A stretch of DNA of 64,000 nucleotides, from the NCBI RefSeq assembly GCF_024166365.1, contig NC_064825.1, positions 104,050,480-104,114,479 of the forward strand, read 5' to 3'. Position numbers and translations under genes: made by a program. Positions 22,417-32,723 of the stretch are shown here, in pieces; the stretch's first letter is position 1; every line of letters begins with the position of its first letter. This DNA is from Elephas maximus indicus (Eukaryota > Chordata > Mammalia > Proboscidea > Elephantidae). Below the pieces are notes generated by a model, which was not told where the DNA came from, made no database searches, and worked only from the letters and a program-made list of their open reading frames with translations.

Positions 22417-23969
22417 TGTAGGGGTAATAGAGGCAATGTAGTCCAATCCTCTTGATCTGTAGATGGAGTTATAAACTTTGATAAGACTTTAATCCAGACA
22501 GTCTCCCATACACACTTTGTCAACACAGTTTACCAATTCCCATTCAATAAACATTTATTGATTACTTGGATACGGAAATACTTATGGAAGCTAAAAGTTA
22601 CGAACCTAGGATGTTGGATTGATATTAAAATAATCTTATGTAACAAGATGTTGTTTACTGCTAATTACTGAAAATAACTTGAATGGTATTCATTTGTTTT
22701 GAATTCTGCCCTCAATGTAAATTCTCTCTTGTGAGCTTTCTTGTTCATTAATTGTTGTTTGTATAGTTAAAACGATACTGTTTCCCAAATGCCAATTAAA
22801 AAGAAAATAAAAATCTCATTGATGCCAAGTCAGTTCTAACTCATAGTGATGCTACAAGACTGAGTAGAACCACCCATTAGGGCTTTTAAGGAATGGCTGG
22901 TGGATTCAAAGTGCTGACCTTTTGGTTAGCAGCCAAATACTTGACCGCTGCACTACCAGGGCTCCACATGCCTGTAAGGCTGCCATTATATTAAGCACCT
23001 TCCATATCATGTGAGTCAGGATCCAATCAGGAGACAGACTACACAGTAATTTGAAAAGGGAAGGTTTACATTCAGTTATTAATCATATCAGGTATTGATT
23101 ATAAAGGGGTAAGGAGATCTGTAAAGAATACCCTGGATTAGAGAGAGACTATCCAAGGAAGAACAAACTCTGTCATGTTTTTACTCTCCATGTATTTGAA
23201 GTACCTGAAGATTACTCAAACTGCTTCCCACATAAGAATTCTTATAATAATACAGACAGGAGGAACTTCTGTAAATATACAGGCTAGGAGATCATCTGTG
23301 TAACTTAGTCTGAGATGACTAAGAGCCTAATCTGAAGTAGTGGCAGTACACATAGTGGCAGATATGCCTGAGAATGGAGGTAGGAGATGGAAATAAAATC
23401 CATGGATATAAAGCAAAGGGATTTGCCATTATTCTTTAGATAACATAGGATCATGGAACATTTTTGAGGATATGAGTGGAAGGATGAAAATGAACTTGAA
23501 GAAGAGAGAATCTTGGAATATTAGTCTAGTAAAGGTCCTTGTGTGTCTTGGACCAAGATCTGTAAACTGGTGGAAGCCAAAGACAGGAAGGGCAGTTAGC
23601 AGACTGTTTAAGGTTGTTGACATAAGGAGTACAGGGCACTGATGATGGGAATGAAAGAAATGATAGAAGAGCTACTGAGAAAGAAGTCAAAATGCTTATT
23701 GTCTATACTCAATTACTTTATAATAGCTAATGATACATATATACATTTTAATAATTGCTTGCCATGAACATGACATGGTAGCAAGAGTTTTGTATATATG
23801 ATTCAATTAAATGCTTATAACAACATGTGTGGAATATTCTTTCACCCATTTTGCAGTGAGGAAACAGTCTCAAAATCTAACCCTCATAGTTATAATAACA
23901 ATGATAATAGTAACTAAAACTGACTATGGTATGTTCTAAAGTGTTTTATAAACATGTGTTTAATTCTCT
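22417..23969. other. Left flank of unit B
   Basis: No gene. Matches C 40,181-41,750 throughout; the corresponding part of A is off the left edge. Positions about 23,700-23,960 look like MIR sequence ('CCCATTTTGCAGTGAGGAAA'). Confidence 0.55.
22797..22967 (-). mobile_element. AfroSINE (antisense)
   Basis: The plus strand reads GTCAGTTCTAACTCATAGTG, 'GGCTGGTGGATTCAAAGTGC' and 'ACTACCAGGGCTCC', a full SINE on the minus strand. Orthologue in C at 40,590-40,748. Confidence 0.85.
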
Positions 23970-24212
23970 CTACATATCTTGGACATGTTATCTGGAGGGA
24001 ATCAGTCCTTAGAGAAGGATATCATGCTTGGTAGAGGGTCAGTGAAGAAGAGGAAGACCCTAAATGAGATGGATTGACACAGCGGTACATGATTTAGTTC
24101 ATATATAACAAGGATTTTAAAGATGGTGCAGGACCGGGCAGTGTTTCATTCTGTTATACATAGGGTCAATATGAGTTGGAACCATCTTGATGGCACCTAA
24201 CAACAACAACGA
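23970..24212 (+). mobile_element. RTE LINE 3'-end fragment (unit B)
   Basis: Orthologue of 1-233. It ends with (CAACAACAACAA)-type tail at 24,200-24,212 and sits within a MIR whose other half follows the next SINE. Confidence 0.85.
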
Positions 24213-24224
24213 CACACTTAAGGG

Positions 24225-24372
24225 AGCCCTGGTGGCATGGTGGTTAAGAGATCAACTACTAACCATCCACCAGCCTCTGTTTGAAAACTCTGTGAGGCAG
24301 TTCTACTGTGTCCTATAGGGTCCCTATGAGTCAGAATTGACTTGATGGCAACGGGTTTGGTTGTTTTTTTTG
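24225..24372 (+). mobile_element. AfroSINE (unit B)
   Basis: 'GCCCTGGTGGCATGGTGGTT' head and 'GAATTGACTTGATGGCAACG' tail. Orthologue of 238-402 and 42,008-42,160. Confidence 0.88.
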
Positions 24373-24611
24373 GCTTAGGAGATTGTTACTACTATTTAAA
24401 AAAAAAACTATTTTATATGTTAAGAAACGAAGCAAAGGGAAGTTAAGGACCTTCCGCAAGTTCAAGCAACTAATATGGGGCAGAGGAAAGATTTTGTCTC
24501 AAGATATTCCACTTAATTTTTTTTCTTCCAAATTCTTAACTCAGACCCTAAATCTTTATGTTATAATATATTAAAAAATGTTTAACTAGCAATCTCCTTT
24601 TGATATAATCA

Positions 24612-27600
24612 TGTAGTTGTTAGGTGCTGTCGAGTTGGTTCTGACTCACAGTGACCCTATGCACAACAGAAAAAAACACTGCCTGGTCCTGTGCTATCCT
24701 TATAATTATTGCTATGCTTGCGCCCATTGTTGTAGCCACTGTGTCAATCCGTCTTCTTGAGAGTCTTCCTCTTTTCCGCTGACTATCTTTTTACCAAGCA
24801 TGATGTCCTTCCCCAGGGGACTGATCCCTTCTGACAACTTGTCCAAAGTATGTGAGATGCAGTCTCGCCATTCTTGCTTCCAAGGAGCCCTCTGGTTGTA
24901 TTCCTTCCAAGATAGATTTGTTCATTCTTTTGGAAGTCCATGGTATATTCAATATTCTTTTTTTTTAACACCACAGTTCAATGACATCGATTCTTCTTTG
25001 GTCTTCCTTGTTCATCATCCAGCTTTCGCATGCATATGAGGCAACTGAAAACACCTTGGCACCTTAGTCCTCAAGGCGACATCTTTGCTTTTTAACACTT
25101 TAAAGAGACCTCTTGCAGCTGATATGCATCTTTTGGTTTCTTTTCTGCTCTTCCGTGGGTGTTGATTGTGGGTCCAAGAAAAATGAAATCCTTGACTACC
25201 TCAGTCTTTTCTCCATTTATCATGACATTGCTTTAGGTCCATTTATGAAGGTTTTTTTAAATTTTTTTTTTTTTTTTTTTACGTTGAGTTGTAATTCATA
25301 GTGAAAGCTGTGGTCTTTTATCTTCAATAGTAAATTGTTCAAGTTCTCCAGTTTCAGTGAGCTAGTTTGTATCATCTGCATAACTCTGGTTGTTAATGAG
25401 TCTTCCTCCAATTCTGATGCCCCATTCTTCTTCATTTAGTCCAGATTCTCAGATTATCTGCTCAGCATACAGATTGAATAAGTTTGGGGAAAGGATACAA
25501 CCCTGACGCATACCTTTCCTGACTTTAAACCATACAGTATCCCTGTGTTCTTTTTGAAAGGCTGGCTCTTAATCCATGTGCAGATTCCTCTTGAGCACAA
25601 TTAAGCATTCTGGAATTCCCATGCTCCACAATATTATCCATGATTTGTTATGATCCACACAGTGAAAGGCCTTTGCATAGTCAGTAAAACACAGGTAAAC
25701 ATCTTTCTGGTATTCTCTGCTTTCAGCCAGGATCCATCTGACATCAGCTATGATATCGATGGTTCCACATCCTCTTCTAAATCTGGCTTGAATTTCTGTA
25801 AGTTCCCTGTTGATATACTGCTGTAGCCACTTTTGAATGATTTTCACCAAAGTTTTGTTTGAATGTGGTGTTAATGATATTTTTCAATAATTTTTCATTC
25901 AATTGGATCACCTTTCTTTGGAATAGGCATAAATATAGATCTCTTCCAGTCAGTTGGCCAGGTCTTCCAATTTTCTTGGCATAAATGAGTGTGCAATTTC
26001 AATGCTGCATCCATTTTTGAAACATCTCTATTGGTATTCCATCAATTCTCAGAGCCTTGTTTTTTGCCAATGCCTGCAGTGTAGCTTGGATTTCTTCCTT
26101 CATTACTGTTGGTTCTTGATCATATGCTACATCCTGAAATGGTTGAATGTTGACTAATTCCTTTTGGTATAGTGACTCTGTGTATTCCTTCCCTCTTCTT
26201 TTGATGCTTCCTGAGTCATTTAATATTTTCCCTATATAATCCTTCACTACTGCAACTCGAGGCTTGAATTTTTCTTCAGTTTTGTCAGCATGAGAAATGC
26301 CAACAAATACCTCTTTGCACATGTCACCGTAATACTTTACTTTGTCTTCTCAAGCCGCCATTTGAAACTTCTGTTCAGCTCTTTTACTTCATCATTTTTT
26401 CCTTTTGTTTACTTGACATTCAAAAGCAAGTTTCAGAGTCTCTTCTGACATCCATTAGGTATTTTCTTTCTCTCCTGCCTTTTTATTGACCTCTTGTTTT
26501 CTTCATGTATGACATCTCAACAACTCATCTGATCTTCTGTCATTAGTGTTCACTGTGTCAAATCTATTCCTGTGATGGTCTCTAAATTCAGGCAGGATAT
26601 ACTCAAGCTCGTACTCTGGCTCTTGTGGACTTCTTTCTAATATTCCTCAGTTTCACCTTGAACTTACATATGAGTAATTGATGGTCTGATCTGCAGTCGA
26701 CCCCTGCCCTTGTTCTGACTGTTGATACTGAGCTTTTCCATTATCTTTTTCCACAGATGTAGATGATTTTATTCCTGTGTATTCCATCTGGTGAGGTCTA
26801 CGTGTATAGTCACCGTTCATGTTGGTGAAAAAAGGTATTTGCAATGAAGAAGTCGTTGGTCTTGCAAAATTCAGTCGTGTGATCTCTGGCATCATTTCTA
26901 TCATCAGGGCCATATTTTCCAACTACACATCCTTCTTCTTTGTTTCCACCTTTCCAATTCCAATCACCAGTAATTATCAGTGTATCCTGATTGCATATTT
27001 GATGAATTTCAGACTGTATTAGATGGTAAAAATCTTCAATTTTTTCATCTTTGTCCTTAATTGTTGGTGTGTAAATTTGAATAATAGTTGTATTAACTGA
27101 TCTTCTTTGTAGGCTTATGGATATTGTGTTATTACTAACAGTGTTGTATTTCAGGATAGATCTTGAAATGTTCTTTTTGACAATGAATGCAATGCCGTTC
27201 TTCTTCAAGTCATCATTCCTGGCATAGTAAATCATATGATTGTCAGATTCAAAATGACCCATACCAGCCCATTTCAGCTCACTGATGCCTGGGATAAGGA
27301 TGTTTATGCATTCCATTTCATTTTTGATGATTTCCAATTTTCCTACGTTCATACTTTGTACATTCCAGGTCCTGATTATTAGTGGAAGTTTGCAGCTGTT
27401 TCTTCTCATTTTGTGTTGTGCCACATCAGCAAATGAAAGTCCCAAAAGCTTGACTCCATCCACATTTATAAGGTCAACTGTATTTTGAGGTGGCAGCTCT
27501 TCCTCAGTTGTCTTTTGAGTGCCTGCCAACCTGAGGGGCTCATCTTTCAGCACTGTATCAATATTCCCCTGTTATTCATAAGGTTTTCACTAGCTAATTC

Positions 27601-27778
27601 TTTTCAGAGGGAAACTGCTGGGTCCTTCTTCCTAGTCTGTCTTAGTCTGAAAGCTCGGCTGAAATCTGTTTGCCATGAGTGATCCTGCTGGTATTTGAAT
27701 ACCGGTGGCATAGCTTCTAGCATCAGAGCAACACACAAGCCCCTACATTATGATAAACTTAGAGGGGTGTGGGGGATG
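24612..27778 (-). mobile_element. Near-full-length RTE LINE (unit B)
   Basis: A 3.17-kb minus-strand RTE runs from GTTGTTAGGTGCTGTCG to the 5' end GTGTGGGGGA. The endonuclease frame at 26,810-27,553 is long (247 residues) and shows 'RTWNVQSMNVGKLEIIKNEM', 'ISELKWAGMGHFESDNHMIYY' and 'DTLIITGDWNWKGG'. RT pieces include 'KNKALRIDGIPIEMFQ' (frame 25,999-26,322) and 'RFRRGCGTIDIIADVRWILAE' with 'CFTDYAKAFHCVDHNKSW' (frame 25,569-25,850); YADD lies near 25,370. Frames are interrupted several times. The orthologue in C is 42,411-45,587. Unit A has neither the element nor an intact empty site: its left flank matches A ~650 and its right flank A ~4,090. No target duplication is visible. Confidence 0.92.
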
Positions 27779-27784
27779 ACAAAG

Positions 27785-28160
27785 CAGGGTTGTTTGCTAT
27801 TCTAATTTCTTTTTGCATTTCTATATAATCTTCAGAACAGGCTTGTCAATGTCTCCACAAATCCTATTGAGTTTTCTACTGGAATTGAAATGAAGCTATA
27901 GAATTATATGGTTAAAAAAAGGAATTTGCTCATCCATATACATGGTATACCTCTACAATGATTATTTATTTCTTGTGACGAGTATGTATATAACAAAATT
28001 TTGCCATTTTAACATTTTTTAGATGTACAATTCAGTGACATTTATTCCATTTATCATGTTGTGCAGCCATCACTATCCATTTCCAATTTTTTTTTAATAT
28101 CCCTTAATACAAGCTCAGTGTCTCCTAAACAATGACTCCCTTTTACCCCTTTTTCACAGG
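27785..28160 (-). mobile_element. Old L1 remnant (unit B)
   Basis: Matches A 4,097-4,465 without the LTR. It is L1-derived and non-coding. Confidence 0.5.
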
Positions 28161-28162
28161 CC

Positions 28163-28475
28163 TGTTGTTGTTAGGTGCTGTTGAGTCTGTTCTGACTCAT
28201 AGTGACCCTATGTACAACAAAAGAAGGCTCAGACCTGTGCCATCCTCACTATCATTGCTATTTTTTAATTCTACTGTTGCAACCAGTATATTAATTCATC
28301 TCGTTGAGGTTCTTTCTCTTTTTGTGGACTCTCTGTTTTACTGAACATGATGTCCTCCTCCAGGGATCCTTCCCTCCTGAGAACATCTCTAAAGTAAGAT
28401 GAAGTCTCGCCATCCATGCTTCTGAGGAGCATTCTGGTTGTACTTTTTCCAAGATAGATTTGTTTTCTGCCATTC
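28163..28475 (-). mobile_element. RTE LINE 3'-end fragment (unit B)
   Basis: Orthologue of 4,470-4,785, uninterrupted here. It provides the empty site for the L1 insertion seen in C (ATCATTGCTATTTTTTAATT at about 28,250). Confidence 0.85.
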
Positions 28476-28484
28476 CCCTTTATG

Positions 28485-28680
28485 ACATATTTCCTGGCGT
28501 AAACAGGTGATGTGTTCAGCTATTAACTGAAAAGTTGGAGGTTTGAGTTTACCCTTAGGCATCTCTTAGGAAAAGCCTAGCAGTCTACTTCTAAAAAGTA
28601 GTCATCGAAAACACTATGGAGCACAATTTCACTCACATGGCGCTGCCATAAGTCTGTATCAACTCTAAAGCAACTGTGTG
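28485..28680 (+). mobile_element. AfroSINE (diverged, unit B)
   Basis: Orthologue of 4,795-4,990, followed by a short TG run. Confidence 0.75.
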
Positions 28681-28724
28681 TGTGTATTTTATATATGTAT
28701 ACTATGGCAGAGAAACTAAGATCT

Positions 28725-28930
28725 CTGGCCCTTGAAATGGATCAACCTGAATCTGAATCTTATTTCTTATGCTTACCAGTGACCTTGAGTAAATGACAAA
28801 ACATTTGTAAATCTCTGATGCTTATCTTTAAAATAAGGGTAATGATAACACACATCTCAATGTGATGTTGTGGAAGATAACCTTCATAAAGTTCTTAGTC
28901 TGTTTTCTGGTCATAGGAAACGTACAGCAT
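28725..28930 (+). mobile_element. MIR-like SINE (unit B)
   Basis: Orthologue of 5,040-5,250, with 'CTTTAAAATAAGGGTAATG' and 'TAAAGTTCTTAGTCTG'. Positions 28,931-29,409 after it are non-coding shared flank. Confidence 0.6.
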
Positions 28931-29409
28931 GTTTTAGAAGATAATATTATGTTGACCTCAACCCTTTCCTAATTATTCATAAGAAGAGTTTTCTATGACT
29001 TCTTTTGATTTTCTATATCTATTAGGTTTGAACTATAAATTACCTTTTGAGTCGAATGGTTTAAATTTTTGGCCGGTAATGAGAAATGACATTTTCTTTC
29101 ATTTTCCATGACCTTCCCTGTTTCAAACTCCAAGGGATTCTAGTGTTTTGGAATCTGAAACTTTTGTCTGTGTTTGTCCTGTCTTTTTCATGCTTTTATA
29201 AACTCTGATCATATCCATCACCAGCACTCACCCTTCAAGAGTATATCCCATTGCTGTTGAGTAGATTCAAGAGTGTAAGCTCCCTTAATGTATGGCAAAT
29301 TTATCCTTTGTTTGCGAAATAATCTACAATTCATCATGTTGCACCTTTCCCACTTTTTACATAAGGAAAAAACAAAATAGAAATTAATATGAAAAATAAA
29401 TTCTTTTTT

Positions 29410-29850
29410 CAAAAAACTTTTTATTGTGCATTAGGTGAAAGTTTACAGAGCAAAATAGTTTCCTATTTGATAATTTGTACATAACGTTTTCCATGACATT
29501 GGTTTCATTCCCTTTAATGTGTCAGCCCTCTCTCCATTTCTCACCTAGGTTTCCTGTTTCATTTTGTCCTCATTTTCTACCCTTTCCTGCCTTCTGATCG
29601 TTGCTTTTGGGCAAATGTTGCCCTTTTGATCTCTTATAATTGATTGTTTTAAGGAGCATGGTCCTCTCAAGTGTTATTGTTTATCTTATGGGTCTGTCTA
29701 CAGTTAGGTTGGAAAGTGGTCTCTGGGAATGGCTTCACTTCCAGGTCAGAAGGGTGTATTAGGGCTATAGTCTCAAGGGTTCTTCCAGTCTCTGTCAGAC
29801 CAATAAGTCTGGTCTTGTTTGTGAATTTGATTTTTTGTTCCATATGTGAA
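29410..29850 (-). mobile_element. L1 3' UTR remnant (unit B)
   Basis: Starts AAAAAACTTTTTATTGTGC and includes 'GGTTCTTCCAGTCTCTGTCA' and 'CCAATAAGTCTGGTC', parallel to 'CCATTAAGTATGGTC' in the young L1 tails at 46,460 and 57,830. An antisense L1 3' UTR. Confidence 0.6.
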
Positions 29851-30164
29851 AAGCCATTTCTTAACTATCAGGGTATATATTTAAGGCTAGCCTCCAAGAA
29901 ACCAATAAATTTGTGAGATCATCAAGAAATAATTCTTGTTTTATCCCCATATCTCTAGTTTTGCCTAGAAATAACTGAACATTCACAGAGTCATCAGACA
30001 AAATGCATTTTGCTTGTTTCAGCTTATCACACTTTCATAGGCTAGTAATAGCTAGGTATAACTGATACCCTGATTTCTACAGCCATTCACTTCTGCCATT
30101 AGGTGAAAAAGAGTATAATTGAGCAAATTTCCTAATCACCTACAAAATATGAAATCATGGTGAC

Positions 30165-30683
30165 TGTCTAGTTAACCAGTGCTGCTATAACAGAAATACT
30201 GCAAGTGAAAGATATTAACAAAGAGAAATTTATTCTCTCACAGTCTAGGAGGCTAGAAGTCCATCTTGAGGGCACCAGATCCAGGAGATAGCTTTTTTCT
30301 CTGTAGGCTCTGGAGGAAGGTCCTTGACATCAATCTTTCCATGGTCTATGAGCTTCTCTGCAAGGCACCTTTGTGCCTAAAGGACAAGCTCTGTTCCTAG
30401 CCCTACTTTCTTCATGGTATGAGGTCCCCCGTATCTCTGCATGCTTCTTTCTTTTATATCTCTAAAGAGATTGGTTTAAGACACAACCTAATCTTGTACT
30501 GAGTCCTGCCCCATTAACATAACTGCTTCTAAACTCACCACATTAGTATCATAGAGGTAGTATTCTCAACACATAGGAAAATCACATGAGATGACAAAAT
30601 GGTGAACAATCACAAATACTAGGAATTGTGGCCCAGCCACACTAACAGATATTTTTGGGGGGGACACAATTCAATCCATAACA
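30165..30683 (-). mobile_element. LTR fossil, MaLR/ERVL-like (units B and C)
   Basis: A 519-bp antisense solo LTR (plus strand TGTCTAGTTAACC ... CAATCCATAACA) with 5-bp target duplication GTGAC/GTGAG (30,160-30,164 and 30,684-30,688). Unit A has the empty site at about 9,170 (CATGGTGAGGTTC). The orthologue in C is 49,974-50,491, so insertion fell between the A split and the B/C duplication. Confidence 0.88.
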
Positions 30684-30688
30684 GTGAG

Positions 30689-31170
30689 GTTCAATAAAAA
30701 ATAGCCATCTTCTTGCCAGCTTGCTACAGTATTGTCAAGGAACTTTTGAGAAAAGCACACTAAATGTTTGAAAAGTATCTTTATTTTAGTGCACTTCAAA
30801 ACATCAAACAGTATAGAGTTATGAATTACCAACTAGTCACTAGCTGGGTCTTTATAAACTCACATGTTTCAATCCTGACTTGTCTGTGAAAGCAAATTCA
30901 CCTTCACATTGTCTCAAAAAAGAAGACCAAAGAATTTTGAGAAGAGAATTCCTAAGAACGAAATGTCAGACACTGAGCTTGTTGTCTCTTTATGGAACTT
31001 CTAAAGTTCAAAGGCTTTGGGTCACACAGGCTTATATATGAATTCTGATTCAGCAAATTCTAGCTAATTGATATTAAGCATTACAATTAACCTCTCCAAC
31101 CCTTAGTTTCCTAGTTAATAAGTTGGAAATAACTATAGTGTTGAATTTATAGGACCTTTGGGACAATTAA
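30689..31170. other. Flank downstream of OR gene B, with MIR
   Basis: Non-coding, shared with A 9,180-9,670 and C. The MIR starts about 31,060. It is interrupted at 31,171 by a SINE pair. Confidence 0.55.
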
Positions 31171-31438
31171 AACTTGTTACCATCAAGTCGATTCTGACTC
31201 ATAGTGACCCTATAGGATAGAGTAGAACTACCCCGTAGAGTTTTCGAGAACTGCCTGGTGGATTTAAACTGCTGACCTTTTGGTTAGCAGCCATATGCCA
31301 CCAGGTTTCCCGGCTGCTAACCAAAACGTCGGCAGTTTGAATCCACCAGGCGCACCTTGGAAACCCTGTGGGGTCAGTTCTGCTCTGTCGTTTAGGGTCG
31401 CTATGAGTTGCAATCGACTCGACTGCAACCGGTTTTGT
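31171..31438. mobile_element. Head-to-head inverted AfroSINE pair (unit B)
   Basis: Positions 31,171 to about 31,306 are a minus-strand SINE (tail AGTCGATTCTGACTC outermost, head ATGCCACCAGG inward). Positions about 31,307-31,438 are a plus-strand SINE beginning CGGCTGCTAACC and ending GCAATCGACTCG. The pair is bounded by one target duplication GACAATTAA (31,162-31,170 and 31,439-31,447), and unit A has the empty site (GAGAATTAACTG near 9,676). Arms of about 130 bp could fold into a hairpin. The orthologue is 51,004-51,285. Confidence 0.9.
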
Positions 31439-31763
31439 GACAATTAAATGTCAGTAGGACTATAATACACTGTAAAAATAGTAAACACTCAGTAAATTAA
31501 AGAATGATAATTCTTTATATTACATTATTTCATTGTTGCTCATACCTTCGTGTTGGTAGGGGCACCATTATTTTCAAATAATGAAATATTCTAGACAGAA
31601 GAAATTTCCACAGACACACAGGCACCGTGCCTACTGTACACGATAGAAAAGCCAATCCTGTTCACAACATGTGGTCTCCTAAAGCAAATTGATCCAGACA
31701 GAAGTAACTGTCCTAAGTTTAATCAAGAATTATTTTTAAAATTATTTTAATCACCGGATTTAT

Positions 31764-32723
31764 TTAATCACTGGTTTTAATTATTTGACCCCAGAGCTTC
31801 TTCATGACATTTTTCATTTCCACATTTCTCAAGGTGTAGATTAAAGGGTTCAACATAGGAGTTACTAGGGTGAAGAGTACAGTCACAGCTTTGTCAGCAG
31901 GGAAGGAGGTCATGGGTCTTAAGTACAGGAATGAACAAGGTACAAAGAATAAGATGACCACAGTGACATGAGAAGCACACGTAGAGAGGGCTTTGCGGCG
32001 CCTTTCAGAGCTATAAGATCTCAGGGAGTGCAGGATGACCATGTAAGAAGCGACCAGCATAGAAAAAGTGAACAAACACACTGATCCACTATTGGCAGCA
32101 ATCAGGGGCCCCAAAGTGTGATTGTCTGTGCAGGCCAGCTCCAGGAGAGGTATTAAATCACACACAAAATGGTCAATGACATTGGGGCCACAGAATGGTA
32201 AGTGGACCATGAACAAAAGCTGGATCCCTCCATGAATAAACCCCAAAATTCCAGCCATCCCCACCAGAGAACTACATAGAGGCCTGGTCATGATGGTTGT
32301 GTAGTGTAAGGGCTTGCAGATGGCCACGTAGTGGTCGTAGGCCATTGCAAGTAACAGGATGATCTCAGCTGCAGCAAATAAATATTCAGCAAAGAGCTGA
32401 GTCATGCAGCCATTGAAGGATATGGTGTTTTTCTCAGAGATCAAGTCAAAGATCATTTTGGGAGTTATGGAGGAAGAGTAGAAACTATCTACAATGGACA
32501 AAAAGGACAGAAAAAAGTACATGGGAGATCCCAGGGCTGGGCTGATGAAGATAGTGACTGAGATGAGCAGATTACCTGCCAATGTCATCAGGTAGGTGAT
32601 TGAAAGCACAGGGAATAAGAGTTTCTGCAGTTGTGGATTCTGAGTGAGGCCAAGCAAGATGAATTCTGTTACATTGCACATCCTTTTAACCAAGGCAGCC
32701 TGGGTTGAGGGCATGCGTCCCAT
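31764..32723 (-). CDS. Olfactory receptor, family-4-like (copy B), DRY altered
   Basis: An open 319-residue OR frame, paralogue of 9,999-10,961 and 51,796-52,755. It keeps the N17-V-T glycosylation site, TM1 GN, '[10 protein letters not shown]', C106, the ECL2 cysteines, 'KALSTCASH' and '[12 protein letters not shown]'. The key oddity is '[12 protein letters not shown]': the DRY arginine (131) is histidine, and that residue normally makes the ionic lock and contacts the G protein. The likely start is Met15 (32,681), giving 305 residues. Residues unlike both A and C cluster at 74 (F), 78 (V), 80 (S), 87 (T) and 114 (Y). By my manual comparison it differs from C at about 20 of 319 positions. 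It may be an open but weakly coupled receptor, or an early pseudogene with relaxed constraint. Confidence 0.92.
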   Translation of the reverse strand: MGRMPSTQAALVKRMCNVTEFILLGLTQNPQLQKLLFPVLSITYLMTLAGNLLISVTIFISPALGSPMYFFLSFLSIVDSFYSSSITPKMIFDLISEKNTISFNGCMTQLFAEYLFAAAEIILLLAMAYDHYVAICKPLHYTTIMTRPLCSSLVGMAGILGFIHGGIQLLFMVHLPFCGPNVIDHFVCDLIPLLELACTDNHTLGPLIAANSGSVCLFTFSMLVASYMVILHSLRSYSSERRRKALSTCASHVTVVILFFVPCSFLYLRPMTSFPADKAVTVLFTLVTPMLNPLIYTLRNVEMKNVMKKLWGQIIKTSD

